The notes beneath the pieces were generated by a model. The model worked only from the letters and a program-made list of their open reading frames with translations, did not search any database and was not told where the DNA came from. The position numbers were made by a program, and so were the translations under genes. Shown here in pieces: positions 35,815 through 44,641 of a stretch of DNA of 64,000 bases. The stretch is from NCBI RefSeq assembly GCF_036924535.1, contig NZ_JAZHRT010000001.1:6200001-6264000 (forward strand), read 5' to 3'. The stretch's first letter is position 1; each line of letters starts with the position of its first letter. The DNA is from Bradyrhizobium sp. AZCC 2262. Lineage in GTDB: Bacteria > Pseudomonadota > Alphaproteobacteria > Rhizobiales > Xanthobacteraceae.

Positions 35815-35867
35815 GCAAACTTAATCACGATCGCCGGTTCTGCCGTCGGACCAGTAACGGAAGCCCT

Positions 35868-36995
35868 ATGCTCAACAAGCTCGACGACTTCCCGATCCAC
35901 CAGACACCAGAGCCGATTGCTGTTCCCGTGACCAGCGACCGCAATGTCTACGATCGGACATGGTTTAATGGCTACTCCAGCGACGGCTCCTACTATTTCG
36001 GAGTCGGAATGGCGATCTATCCGCATCGCGGGATCCTCGACTGCGCCTTCAGCGTCGTGCAGCCGGGCGGGCGACAGCACTGCTTCTACGGCTCGCGCCG
36101 CGCCCCGCTCGAGCGCACCGACATGCAGGTCGGTCCCTTCCGTCTACAGGTAATCGAGCCGATGCGCCGAGCCCGGGTGGTGCTGGAGGACAACGCCAGC
36201 GGCATCTCCTGCGACCTGACCTTCTCTGCCCGCACGGCGGCGATCCGGGAAGCCCGCCAGACCCTGTGGAGGGGCGCGCGGCGCGTGATGGACGCCACCC
36301 GCTTCGACCAGTTCGGCCGCTGGAGCGGCGTGGTGCACCATCCGGACGGGGAGATCAAGGTCGATGAAGCGGTCTGCCACGGGACCAAGGACCGCTCCTG
36401 GGGCGTGCGCAGCGTCGGCGAGCGCGAGGTCGGCGGTGCGCCGGCTGCACCGCCGAGCGTGTTCTTCCTCTGGGCGCCGCTGGTGTGGGACGACCACATT
36501 TCCCACGCCATCTTCTTCGATGGTCCGCGCGGCGAGGCCTTGATCAGGGAAGGCATCGTTGCGCCTCTCTATCCGGCCGAAGCCGACGTGCCCGGCGTTG
36601 AGGACGGGAAGGACCAGCGCATGGCGACAGCGCGTCATCGGGTGAACTATGTCCCCGGCACGCGGCTGGCGCGGTCCGCCGAGATCGACTTGATTGATCA
36701 CGACGGCAAGACACGTACGATCGCCCTCGAACCAATCCTGAAGTTCCAGATGAAGGGCCTTGGCTACGGCCATCCCCAATGGGGACAGGGGATGTGGAAG
36801 GGCGAGTTGGAGATCGGTGGGGAGTCATTCGATCCGCAACAGCTTGACCCACTCGCGCCGGAGCATCTTCACGTCCAGCAGGTTGTCCGCGCCAGCGATG
36901 GACAGCGCACCGGCGTCGGTGTGCTCGAGCAGATCTGTCTCGGTCCCTATGAGCCGTCCCGGTTCACCGGCCTCTTCGACGGAGCAAAAGATTAG
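35868..36995 (+). CDS. Uncharacterised beta-rich protein (lipocalin/CrtC-like superfamily)
   Basis: The 375-residue protein lacks a signal peptide. It has the alternating polar/aromatic pattern of beta barrels (RTWFNGYSSDGSYYFGVGMA near the N-terminus, GTKDRSWGVRSVG near 175, FFLWAPLVWDDH near 205). The RDxxWGxR-like middle motif is shared with uncharacterised proteins of lipid, steroid and terpenoid catabolic clusters. It may be functionally paired with the CrtC-like protein encoded at 30311-31408. It closes the P450 operon. No enzymatic residue can be assigned with confidence. Confidence 0.65.
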   Translation: MLNKLDDFPIHQTPEPIAVPVTSDRNVYDRTWFNGYSSDGSYYFGVGMAIYPHRGILDCAFSVVQPGGRQHCFYGSRRAPLERTDMQVGPFRLQVIEPMRRARVVLEDNASGISCDLTFSARTAAIREARQTLWRGARRVMDATRFDQFGRWSGVVHHPDGEIKVDEAVCHGTKDRSWGVRSVGEREVGGAPAAPPSVFFLWAPLVWDDHISHAIFFDGPRGEALIREGIVAPLYPAEADVPGVEDGKDQRMATARHRVNYVPGTRLARSAEIDLIDHDGKTRTIALEPILKFQMKGLGYGHPQWGQGMWKGELEIGGESFDPQQLDPLAPEHLHVQQVVRASDGQRTGVGVLEQICLGPYEPSRFTGLFDGAKD

Positions 36996-37356
36996 AGACC
37001 AGCAACTTCTTGTATCGATATTTCGATACGCATCGAGAAACTTCCCCCATGGCGTGCTGTCGCCGGACCATTCGCGATCCCACCGATAAAATCTCACATA
37101 CTCATCGAAATGTGCGCAACCCAGGTCCGCTTCGGTTTCAAACTGCGAAATACTCAAACGGAGCTTAGTTCCCGACAACGGACATTTGCCCGGATTCCTG
37201 GGATGGTTTGGCGCCCGCCTACAGCGGCCGACCCAGCGTCATTCTGCAGAGAAGAAGCCTCAAGGCGCGCGCCCATTTGGCGAGAGAGCAAGGCTCCTCA
37301 TGGAGCTACGTGCCGGTGCCAAATTCGTTTAGTCAGGAGTCATTCTCCAGGGATAC
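36996..37356. other. Convergent intergenic region
   Basis: This stretch separates the P450 operon (plus) from the metallo-hydrolase (minus). A minus-strand frame at about 37000-37178 encodes ISQFETEADLGCAHFDEYVR and looks faintly protein-like, perhaps a remnant, but I cannot place it. No intrinsic terminator with a strong stem was found. Confidence 0.35.
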
Positions 37357-38373
37357 CTAGATGTTGGGATTCCACGGCATCAGGACTTCGCGATAACCGT
37401 TCGCGGTCTTTTCTACATGGGCGAGAGCGGGGAATGGGTAATGGAAGCCCTGAACCAGCATCTTTTCGGCCACGAGCATGTCGTAGACCTTTCGGCGCGT
37501 GGCTTCGGCCATGACCGGGTCTTGATCAATCGATGCATGCCAACCAGGATTAGCGACGAACAGCACCGGAATATGCGCCACGTCCCCCTGAATAAATACG
37601 CTGCTGGCGCCGGAGGACAGAACGAACGACGTATGCCCAACGGAGTGCCCGGGCGTAGCAATGGCGGTTAGCCCGGCCAAGACCTCCTTGCCTTCCTCGT
37701 AAGGCGTGACCTTGCCGCCAAGCGCGCCAAAAACCCGGCGGCTGTTCTTGAACAAGCCCTCGATCCGGCCCTTCGGCGCCCGGCTCATCTCGCCCTCGTC
37801 CATCCAGAATTTCCATTCAGCGGCCGGCACGAAGATCTCCGCATGCGGGAATGCCGGCTTGCCATCCGCCGCAACCAGGCCATCGACATGATCGATATGG
37901 AAGTGAGAGATCACGACGGCATCGATATTCGAGCGTTCAAGACCCGCGGCCTTCAGGTTCGTCGCGAATTGCCCGACTGTGCCTTTGCTTCGCTCAAACG
38001 CCGCATCGCCGAGACCGGTGTCGATCAGGATCAGCTTCGACCCCGTGTTCACGACGATGGGCGAGAATGGAACGGACAGGGCATCGGTCGCGCGATGGGC
38101 AGCCGCAAGCGCCGCCTTGACCTGCTCCGTTGTCGCGTTTGAAACGAAGTTCTCGACCGGGAATGCCAGCGCACCATCAGTGATGACAGTGACCTCGAAG
38201 TCGCCGACCTTGTAGCGATAGAAGCCGGGAGCCTGCTTCGCCGCGATGGGCGCGGCCGCGTGAACCGTCGTTTCATGCGACAGGGCTGTACCTGCCGTTA
38301 TCATCGCAGCGCCGCCATACAACACTCCACGACGGGTCACGAGATTTGATGTTTTTTCGGCGCAATTGTACAT
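37357..38373 (-). CDS. Exported metallo-beta-lactamase-fold hydrolase
   Basis: From the ATG at 38373 the protein has 338 residues. A twin-arginine-like leader (LVTRRGVLYGGAAMITAGTA) is followed by an AAA cleavage region. The zinc motif HFHIDH lies near residue 168, with later ligands in TPGHSVGH near 245 and FIQGDVAH near 263. This is the MBL fold of glyoxalase-II/lactonase/arylsulfatase-like hydrolases. The longer frame from 38475 adds a non-conserved extension before the Tat leader and was rejected. It stands alone; the substrate could be a lactone or thioester, but nothing specific is shown. Confidence 0.88.
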   Translation of the reverse strand: MYNCAEKTSNLVTRRGVLYGGAAMITAGTALSHETTVHAAAPIAAKQAPGFYRYKVGDFEVTVITDGALAFPVENFVSNATTEQVKAALAAAHRATDALSVPFSPIVVNTGSKLILIDTGLGDAAFERSKGTVGQFATNLKAAGLERSNIDAVVISHFHIDHVDGLVAADGKPAFPHAEIFVPAAEWKFWMDEGEMSRAPKGRIEGLFKNSRRVFGALGGKVTPYEEGKEVLAGLTAIATPGHSVGHTSFVLSSGASSVFIQGDVAHIPVLFVANPGWHASIDQDPVMAEATRRKVYDMLVAEKMLVQGFHYPFPALAHVEKTANGYREVLMPWNPNI

Positions 38374-38473
38374 AGCCAAAGCCTCATGGTTGAAATAGGA
38401 GGGCCGATCGGTTCCGATCTTCTCCATATGCGGACAATTCCTAGAACGGTCAACATGTCTCAAAGGTGCCAAC

Positions 38474-39009
38474 AACCGAATTGGCCAACGAAAAATAGAT
38501 CAGCCTGCGTCGCCGTGGCCATGCTACCTACTCCCGCTTAAATCAACGGAATGATGAAGTCGACTGGGCTTAAAGTGTTGGCGAGTTGTCACGGTAACAA
38601 GTGCCGTCGAGCATTCCAGAATAATACGCGGGCAAGCTCGAAATCCCTATGCGCAATGCGTGGGCTAGTTCCCCAACTTCGCGGGATGACATACTCAAGG
38701 GCTGCGGCCACTGGACTCAACAGGAGCAGTCGACGGAAGTGTCGCGATCTCTGCTCAGGTGGCTGGGCAGTCTGCATCCTTAATTGCAGCACGCCAATCG
38801 CAGCAATCCGGCCCGATCATCGAATGCAAAGAGCAGACGGGTTAGTGCTGCCGTCCCTGCTTCCGAGGTTTGCCCCGATCTCCTGCGCCCCGTCGCGAGG
38901 CTGGCTTGATGATACCCGGATCGAAGGCGAACGAAGGTGACAGCGGAGATTGGGATTGAGGTCGCGATTACTCGTCGGAAGGTGGCGTTGAAACGATAGC
39001 TCAGAAAGC
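38474..39009. other. Intergenic stretch without a recognised gene
   Basis: About 530 bp between two minus-strand genes. A 129-codon plus-strand frame and shorter minus frames are present but show no domain, biased composition or ribosome site. It should contain the promoter of the metallo-hydrolase gene. Confidence 0.4.
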
Positions 39010-39525
39010 TCACTCTGACCCTTTGACAGGATTCGTCCTTATCTCCTTAGGTCCCGCTGAGCGGACGAAATGACGAAGGCGATCCTTCAGGTCGAAAAGT
39101 TCTGTCAAAGGCACGTTTAGAAAGCAGTAAAACTCACCCAACATCTGCTCAGTTCGCTTCCGAAGGGAAACCCCCTTCGGTGTTAGATCGACAAGTACGC
39201 GACGCTCGTCGGTGGCCTGCCGTCGTCGAGTAACGAGTCCCTTGGCCTCGAGCCGTTTAAGCATAGGCGAAAGCGTGCCAAGATCCATTCGTAGAACGGT
39301 GGCCAGATCTCCGACGCCTTGCGGGCCACGCTCCCAAAGCACGACCAGAACCAGATATTGGGGATAGGTCACGCCGAGCTTTTGGAGGTACGGGACGAAC
39401 AGTCGTGTCATGTGATTGCTGGCGGCGTACAGCGCGAAGCAAAGGTGGCCGTCGAGCCCCGGCATTTCCACCGGCGCAATGGTGCTTTTAGCGTTCAGGC
39501 TTTTTCTTCTAAGTTCGCGTTGCAT
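39010..39525 (-). CDS. MarR/OhrR-like regulator, copy 1
   Basis: The 171-residue protein from the ATG at 39525 is a MarR-family winged-helix regulator. The N-terminal LCFALYAASNHMTRLFVPYL carries the conserved Cys that senses organic peroxides in OhrR. The DNA-binding core is GVGDLATVLRMDLGTLSPML with the wing RRRQATDERRVLV. Starts up to 39612 are possible. About 80% of the residues by eye are identical to the regulator encoded at 42662-43171, and the two bracket the molybdenum hydroxylase operon. The regulator probably responds to oxidants or reactive aldehydes. Confidence 0.88.
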   Translation of the reverse strand: MQRELRRKSLNAKSTIAPVEMPGLDGHLCFALYAASNHMTRLFVPYLQKLGVTYPQYLVLVVLWERGPQGVGDLATVLRMDLGTLSPMLKRLEAKGLVTRRRQATDERRVLVDLTPKGVSLRKRTEQMLGEFYCFLNVPLTELFDLKDRLRHFVRSAGPKEIRTNPVKGSE

Positions 39526-39662
39526 ACCACCGACTTCCGGGATAGCTGCCAACAACCGCTTGAGAGCATATGGATACGGGCCCATTAGACCGCCGTTTCG
39601 TGTATAAAGCATTAGTTGAGCCGAATCGTACAGTTAGCAGTCCCGGCCACGCAAGTCGCGCA

Positions 39663-39694
39663 CAAAAAATCCGCCGGAGCTTCCTCCGGCGGAT
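39663..39694 (-). terminator. Intrinsic terminator of the molybdenum hydroxylase operon
   Basis: On the minus strand ATCCGCCGGAG pairs perfectly with CTCCGGCGGAT over an 11-bp stem with a four-base loop, followed directly by six T residues. It is about 30 bp after the stop of the large subunit gene at 39723, an ideal rho-independent terminator. Confidence 0.9.
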
Positions 39695-39722
39695 CATTGT
39701 TGTCGCCTGACGCGCGGTTGGC

Positions 39723-42014
39723 TTACGCCTTCATGTTCGCCTTGACCGCTTCCGCCGTGATCGGCAACGCGCGGACGCGGGCGCCGCAGGCGTTGAAGAT
39801 GGCGTTGCCGAGTGCGGGCGCGATCACCGTCACCGCCGGCTCGCCGACGCCGGTCGGCTTCTCGCCATTGGCAATGACGTGGACGGCGACTTCCGGCATC
39901 TGGCTCATCCGCAACGGTGTGTAGGTATCGAAGTTGGTCTGCTCGATACCGCCATCCTTCAGCGTCGCCTTTTCGAACAACGCAAGCGACATGCCCCACA
40001 GCGCCGCACCCTCGACCTGGGCGCGGATGTTGTCGGGATGCACCTGCATGCCGACGTCGGTGGCCACGGTCAGCTTCTTGACCTTGACCTCACCGCTTGA
40101 TGACACCGCAACATGGGCCACGCACGCGGTCCAGCTTGCGGTCGCCCGTTCCTGCGACGATACGCAGGCCACGCCCATGCCCTCACCTTTCGGCAGTTGC
40201 TTGGTGCCGTAACCGGCAAGACCCATCGCCGCGAGCAGGGTGTTGCGCAGACGCTGCGCACCACCATCGTTCTTGCCTTTGCCGTCCAGCAGCGCGATCC
40301 GGTATTGCGCGGGATCCTTGCCGGCGGCGTTGGCGAGTTCGTCGATCATGCTTTCGATCGCCCAGAAGGTCCAACCGGGCGCGACCGACCGCAACTGACC
40401 CGACGGGGTGGCGTTGTGCGCCATCTCGTTCTTGATCGCACGGACGTTGTGATTGGGCACGGAATAGAAGAAATCCGCCCCGTTCACGGTGAAGGCATCC
40501 AGCGGTCCTTTCTTGTCGACCGAAGGCGACAGGAAATCGGGGATGCCCCAGCGCTGCGTCGGCCACGCACTGACCACGTCGTGATTGAGCGCGATCAGTT
40601 TGCCATCGGCATCGAGGCCCGCCTTGACCTTCTGGAACGTCAGCGGCCGCGAATAGTCCATGGTCATGTCGTTTTCGCGGGAGTAGATCACCTTGACCGG
40701 CTTGCCGACGGCTTTGGCCGCCTGCACCGCCGGTACCATCATGTCGGCGTCGAGACGCCGACCGAAGCCGCCGCCCAGCCACATCTGATGCATCACGACG
40801 AATTTGGGATCGACCCCGGCAGCTCCCGCCGCGATCGCGCCGGAGCGTGTCGCAAACTGGTTGCCGGAATAGATGTGCCAAATATCGCCCTTCAGCTCGG
40901 CGGTGGCGTTCATCGGCTCGAGCGGCGCGTGGATGTTGATGCTGGTGGTGTATTCCGCCTCCAGCACTTTCGCCGCCGTCCCGAAGGCGGCTGCGGTATC
41001 GCCGTCCTTGACGAAGAACTGCCCGGAATCTTCCAGGCCTTGCAGCCGTTTGGCTTCCGCCAGCAGCGACTCGCTCGACAATTTTGCGTTCGGACCGCCG
41101 TCATAGCTGATCTTCAGCGCATCGGCCGCCTTGCGGGCGTTGGCATAGGTATTGGCCACCGCCACCACCCAGCCGGTGGTGCTTCCGGTCTTGTCGTCGA
41201 GCGTGACGGCCTTGATGAAGCCCGGCACCTTCTTTGCCGCTGACTCGTCGACCGCCTTCGCCGTAGCACCAAAGCGCACCGGCGGCGTGACCACCTTGCC
41301 GTAGACCATGCCCGGCAGATTGACGTCGATGCCGTATTTGGCTGACCCGTTGGTCTTCGGCGGGATATCGAGCTGCGGCACCGAGACGCCGACCATGGTG
41401 TACTGATCGGGCGTTTTCAGTTTGAGCGCCTTGAGTTCATCCGGCGTGAAGGTCTTGGTGATCTTGCCGCTCTTGACGATGTCGGCAAAGCTCATCGACT
41501 TCTTCGACTTCGGATGCGAGACCGTGGAATTGCGCACCACGAGTTCGCTGGCCGGCACGCCCATCGATGCGGCTGCGGCTTCCGTCAGCGCGATACGCCC
41601 CGCGGCGCCCGCGCGGCTCATCGCGTCGAAGTTCATCATCGTGCTCCAGCTGCCGCCGGTAATCTGCGCGCCGAGCACGGGGTCGTTGAACTTCGGATCG
41701 TTGGAAGCGAGCTGCACCCGCATGTCTTTCCAGCTCGAGCCGAGTTCTTCGGACACGATCTGCGCCATGGTCGAGGCAATGTGCTGGCCCATGTCGGCCT
41801 TGCCGCACGTTACCGTGACGATGCCGTCGGGTGCGATCGAATACCAGACGCTGGCATCGAAATTCGCCGGTGCTGCGAAGGCCTGGTCGGAGCCCACAAG
41901 ACCGGGAACGGCGGAGTAGCCGAGCGCGAGGCCCGCGGCGGCGGTGCCGACCAGGAACGAGCGGCGGCTGAGGTCGGCGGGCTCGCCGGAGATTGTTTTC
42001 ACGTGCGTATTCAT
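39723..42014 (-). CDS. Xanthine-dehydrogenase-family molybdopterin-binding subunit with Tat signal (isoquinoline oxidoreductase beta-like)
   Basis: The 763-residue protein starts at the ATG at 42014 in an ATGA overlap with the [2Fe-2S] gene. A twin-arginine leader [18 protein letters not shown] near residues 15-32 shows export to the periplasm. Molybdopterin-binding blocks include [33 protein letters not shown] and [19 protein letters not shown] near the C-terminus with the catalytic Glu. Unlike the NicB-like protein at 15181-18690 it has no cytochrome tail, so a separate cytochrome must take the electrons. Aldehydes or N-heterocycles are usual substrates. It ends at a strong terminator. Confidence 0.9.
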   Translation of the reverse strand: MNTHVKTISGEPADLSRRSFLVGTAAAGLALGYSAVPGLVGSDQAFAAPANFDASVWYSIAPDGIVTVTCGKADMGQHIASTMAQIVSEELGSSWKDMRVQLASNDPKFNDPVLGAQITGGSWSTMMNFDAMSRAGAAGRIALTEAAAASMGVPASELVVRNSTVSHPKSKKSMSFADIVKSGKITKTFTPDELKALKLKTPDQYTMVGVSVPQLDIPPKTNGSAKYGIDVNLPGMVYGKVVTPPVRFGATAKAVDESAAKKVPGFIKAVTLDDKTGSTTGWVVAVANTYANARKAADALKISYDGGPNAKLSSESLLAEAKRLQGLEDSGQFFVKDGDTAAAFGTAAKVLEAEYTTSINIHAPLEPMNATAELKGDIWHIYSGNQFATRSGAIAAGAAGVDPKFVVMHQMWLGGGFGRRLDADMMVPAVQAAKAVGKPVKVIYSRENDMTMDYSRPLTFQKVKAGLDADGKLIALNHDVVSAWPTQRWGIPDFLSPSVDKKGPLDAFTVNGADFFYSVPNHNVRAIKNEMAHNATPSGQLRSVAPGWTFWAIESMIDELANAAGKDPAQYRIALLDGKGKNDGGAQRLRNTLLAAMGLAGYGTKQLPKGEGMGVACVSSQERATASWTACVAHVAVSSSGEVKVKKLTVATDVGMQVHPDNIRAQVEGAALWGMSLALFEKATLKDGGIEQTNFDTYTPLRMSQMPEVAVHVIANGEKPTGVGEPAVTVIAPALGNAIFNACGARVRALPITAEAVKANMKA

Positions 42015-42502
42015 GTGGGCCTCCGCTCGGTGCCGGCGTTGGACGCGGTGCGCATGTCGGCGGCGGCGCGCATGATGGCCTTCTGGATTCGGGAATAGGT
42101 CATGCAGCGGCACAGATTGCCGTCCATATGCGCAACGACTTCATCCTTGGTCGGATTGGAATTCTTCGACAGCAGCGAAGCCGCCTGCATGATCTGGCCG
42201 GACTGGCAGTAGCCGCATTGCGGAACCTGCTCGGCGATCCAGGCCTTCTGCAGCGGATGATCGCCCTTGGCGCTGAGGCCTTCGATGGTGGTGATCTTCT
42301 TGCCGACGGCGTCGCTGACCGAGGTCTGGCAGGACCTGACGGCCTCGCCGTTGACGTGAACCGTGCAAGCGCCACACAGGCCGGCGCCGCATCCGAATTT
42401 CGTGCCGGTCATCTGCAAGTTTTCGCGGATGACCCAGAGCAGCGGCGTATCATTGGCCGCCTCGACGGACATATTCCGCCCGTTGACGTTCAAGGTGGTC
42501 AT
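42011..42502 (-). CDS. [2Fe-2S] subunit of the Tat-exported molybdenum hydroxylase
   Basis: The 163-residue protein has the first cluster motif [15 protein letters not shown] near residues 38-52 and the second cluster [10 protein letters not shown] plus [10 protein letters not shown] near 96-145, in standard order. No leader is present, so it is probably co-exported with the Tat-bearing large subunit by hitchhiking. The stop overlaps the large subunit start by four bases, indicating fixed stoichiometry and one transcript. The gene start at 42502 is 160 bp from the MarR gene end at 42662. Confidence 0.93.
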   Translation of the reverse strand: MTTLNVNGRNMSVEAANDTPLLWVIRENLQMTGTKFGCGAGLCGACTVHVNGEAVRSCQTSVSDAVGKKITTIEGLSAKGDHPLQKAWIAEQVPQCGYCQSGQIMQAASLLSKNSNPTKDEVVAHMDGNLCRCMTYSRIQKAIMRAAADMRTASNAGTERRPT

Positions 42503-42661
42503 GTTTCCTCCGAAGGCGGTGTCTATCGGTTAACATGGCCATCCGCCTATCCGGCCATGTCACTCCATCTTCTTGTGGAAATATTTGTCTCTACGAACAC
42601 ACGACTTTCGTGCCCTCCGGCAGTCTCGCAGCTACCGGCCTCGATCGACCAAGCGACAAGC

Positions 42662-43171
42662 TCAGGAAACCACCTTCAAAATTTTGCGGGGAAGTGCCGG
42701 AGACTCCTTCGGTCCTGCCGATTTCACGAAATGATGAAGCCGATCCTTCAGGTCAGTGAGTTCGTCCAAGGGCATGTTCAGAAAGCAGTAAAACTCACCC
42801 AACATCTGCTCGGTTCGCTTCCGAAGCGAAGCCCCCTTCGATGTTAGAGCGACAAGCACGCGACGTTCGTCGCTGGGCGGCCGTTGCCGCGTGATCAGCC
42901 CCTTGCTCTCAATACGCTTGAGCATCGGGGAAAGAGTGCCGAACTCCATACGCAGCAGTGAGGCGAGGTCTCCCACGCCTTGCGCGCCACGCTCCCAAAG
43001 CACGACGAGAACCAGATATTGGGGATAGGTCACGCCGAGCTTTTGAAGGAAGGGCACGAACAGACGTGTCATGTGATTGCTGGCGGCGTAGAGCGCGAAG
43101 CAAAGATGGCTGTCGAGCCCTGGCATTTCTACCGGAGCAATCGAGCTTTTTCTTCTTACATAGCGTCCCAT
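42662..43171 (-). CDS. MarR/OhrR-like regulator, copy 2
   Basis: This 169-residue regulator is a close paralogue of the protein encoded at 39010-39525: long blocks such as LGVTYPQYLVLVVLWERG and RKRTEQMLGEFYCFLN are identical. The reactive Cys in LCFALYAASN is kept, as is the winged-helix core. Differences cluster in the recognition region (LLRMEFGTLSP versus VLRMDLGTLSP) and the C-terminus, so operator preference may differ. It is divergent from the ABM gene at 43318 and upstream of the molybdenum hydroxylase operon. Confidence 0.9.
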   Translation of the reverse strand: MGRYVRRKSSIAPVEMPGLDSHLCFALYAASNHMTRLFVPFLQKLGVTYPQYLVLVVLWERGAQGVGDLASLLRMEFGTLSPMLKRIESKGLITRQRPPSDERRVLVALTSKGASLRKRTEQMLGEFYCFLNMPLDELTDLKDRLHHFVKSAGPKESPALPRKILKVVS

Positions 43172-43317
43172 ATCATTGACTCTTATTATATCGTGTGCAA
43201 ACTAATAGTGTCTTCTGTAACTGTCAACGACTGTTAAGAAGAAGGCGTGACCTGCCTCCGCCTTTAGGCCGGCAGCTGGTCATCACAAGAAAACAAACTC
43301 AAGGGAGAGAAATCATC

Positions 43318-43713
43318 ATGCCTGATATGGATCGCCGTGCATTCGTTGGCGCCGCCGCTGTGGGTGGCGTGGCGGCTGCCGTTCTTGCCGCTTCATCCGC
43401 GATGGCGGCGGGGCAGACCGGTTACTTCGTGATCGCCGAAATCGTGTCCAAGAAGGACAAGGCGGACGATCTCCGCGCGCTGCTCGTGCCCTTCGCCGAG
43501 AAGTCGGCCAAGGAACCAGGTTGCCTGGTCTACACGCTGATGGAAGTGATCGGCGAGCCAGGGCGTTTCCTGACCTTCGAGCGCTGGACCGACAAGGCTG
43601 CCCTCGAAGGCCACATGGTTACCCCGGAGATCAAGGCAATCGTGCCAAAGCTCGAGCCCGTTCTGGCAAAGCCGTTCACTCAGCTTTTCCTCGACGCGCG
43701 AACGGGCGGCTAA
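43318..43713 (+). CDS. Tat-exported antibiotic-biosynthesis-monooxygenase (ABM) domain protein
   Basis: The ATG at 43318, after AAGGGAGAG, begins a 131-residue protein. The leader MDRRAFVGAAAVGGVAAAVL is twin-arginine-like and ends near SAMA. The rest is a dimeric ferredoxin-like ABM/YgiN domain: EIVSKKDKADDLRALLVPFA, EPGCLVYTLME and ERWTDKAALEGHM. YgiN-type proteins are quinol monooxygenases. Export is unusual for this family. It is divergent from the OhrR-like gene and probably controlled by it, together with the cupin and GST genes downstream. Confidence 0.88.
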   Translation: MPDMDRRAFVGAAAVGGVAAAVLAASSAMAAGQTGYFVIAEIVSKKDKADDLRALLVPFAEKSAKEPGCLVYTLMEVIGEPGRFLTFERWTDKAALEGHMVTPEIKAIVPKLEPVLAKPFTQLFLDARTGG

Positions 43714-43822
43714 GCAGAAGGTCTGCTGAATATTACCCAACGGCGGGGGCGCTGCTTCCGCAGCGGCCCGGAACGACACTCGATCGATATCTCGAAGCAA
43801 GTATAGCAACGGGGAGGGAAGA

Positions 43823-44317
43823 ATGCGTGGTCTAATCTATGGGTTAGGTGCGGTGGTGGCACTCGCAATTGCTGCTCCGGCGCTTGCCGGCGATCTGACG
43901 AGCATTGAAGTCGATCCCAGCGGCAAAGCGATTGCGGTCAAGAAGGAGCCTGGAAAGCTCGCGCCGATACCGGACATTGGCGGCATACCGAACAAGGGTT
44001 TCAACTATGGGGCACTCTATCAAGTGCCACCAAACAGCATTGATATCGGCAAAGGCATCAATGTGATGCGCGGGCACGTCGACGCCAACGGCTTGATCGC
44101 GCTTCACGAGGGACCAGCGGAACAGACATACGTTCTTTACGTCATCAGCGGCACTGGCAAGATGACCCTGAACGACAAGGATGGCAAAAAGTACGGCGAT
44201 ATCACCTACAAGCCCGATGACGTCATTCTGTTCCAGCCGCATACGTGGCACGGCTGGGTCAATGGCGATACGCCGTTCGAATTCCTCGGCTTCGACATGC
44301 AGGCGCCGAAGAAATAG
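43823..44317 (+). CDS. Exported cupin-domain protein
   Basis: The 164-residue protein has a signal peptide (GAVVALAIAAPALAGD, cleaved after ALA near residue 22) followed by one cupin barrel. The two cupin motifs are visible as GLIALHEGPAEQTYVLYVISG near 90 and PDDVILFQPHTWHGW near 132, keeping His and Glu metal ligands. The ATG follows GGGGAGGG. It may bind a metal or quinone-like ligand in the periplasm. A degenerate copy of its 3' end lies 46 bp further on. Confidence 0.85.
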   Translation: MRGLIYGLGAVVALAIAAPALAGDLTSIEVDPSGKAIAVKKEPGKLAPIPDIGGIPNKGFNYGALYQVPPNSIDIGKGINVMRGHVDANGLIALHEGPAEQTYVLYVISGTGKMTLNDKDGKKYGDITYKPDDVILFQPHTWHGWVNGDTPFEFLGFDMQAPKK

Positions 44318-44362
44318 TAACGCCAGCCCATCGGCGCGAGCAAAGATCCAATGGTGGCAACC

Positions 44363-44437
44363 CCATTGCATGGCTGGGTCAACGGCGACGCGGCGTTTGA
44401 ATTCTTCGGTTTCGATATGCCGGTATTGCGAAAGTAG
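44363..44437 (+). pseudogene. Tandem remnant of the cupin gene 3' end
   Basis: These 75 bases encode PLHGWVNGDAAFEFFGFDMP, then VLRK and a stop, clearly related to the end of the neighbouring cupin (HTWHGWVNGDTPFEFLGFDM). No start or remaining cupin domain is present. It is the tail of a second cupin gene lost by deletion, or a partial tandem duplication that has diverged. Confidence 0.8.
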
Positions 44438-44513
44438 GTAGTTGGCAGCTTCCACCGTGCAAAGCGTTTCCTCATCGCCGTCCCTCAAGTGCGGCGGCCG
44501 GGATGCCGCTCAA

Positions 44514-44535
44514 GGGCCCGGGCTCGCCCGGGCCC
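44514..44535. repeat. GC-rich perfect hairpin
   Basis: GGGCCCGGGC and GCCCGGGCCC are perfect 10-bp arms around a two-base loop (TC). No T-run follows, so it may act as a transcript-stabilising or attenuating structure between the cupin remnant and the GST gene. Confidence 0.55.
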
Positions 44536-44641
44536 CACTCTCGCGAAATGCCGGCGAACGAGCGCTCCCGAACAAAGGGGGGCGGACTTCAACAATTAGC
44601 CGGAACGGAATGTCCGGCAGACAACCCAGGGAGGGAAACAG

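Noticed and set aside
40113-41243. 376-codon plus-strand open frame
   Set aside because: It is fully antisense to the molybdopterin subunit gene; the composition is typical of GC-rich shadow frames.
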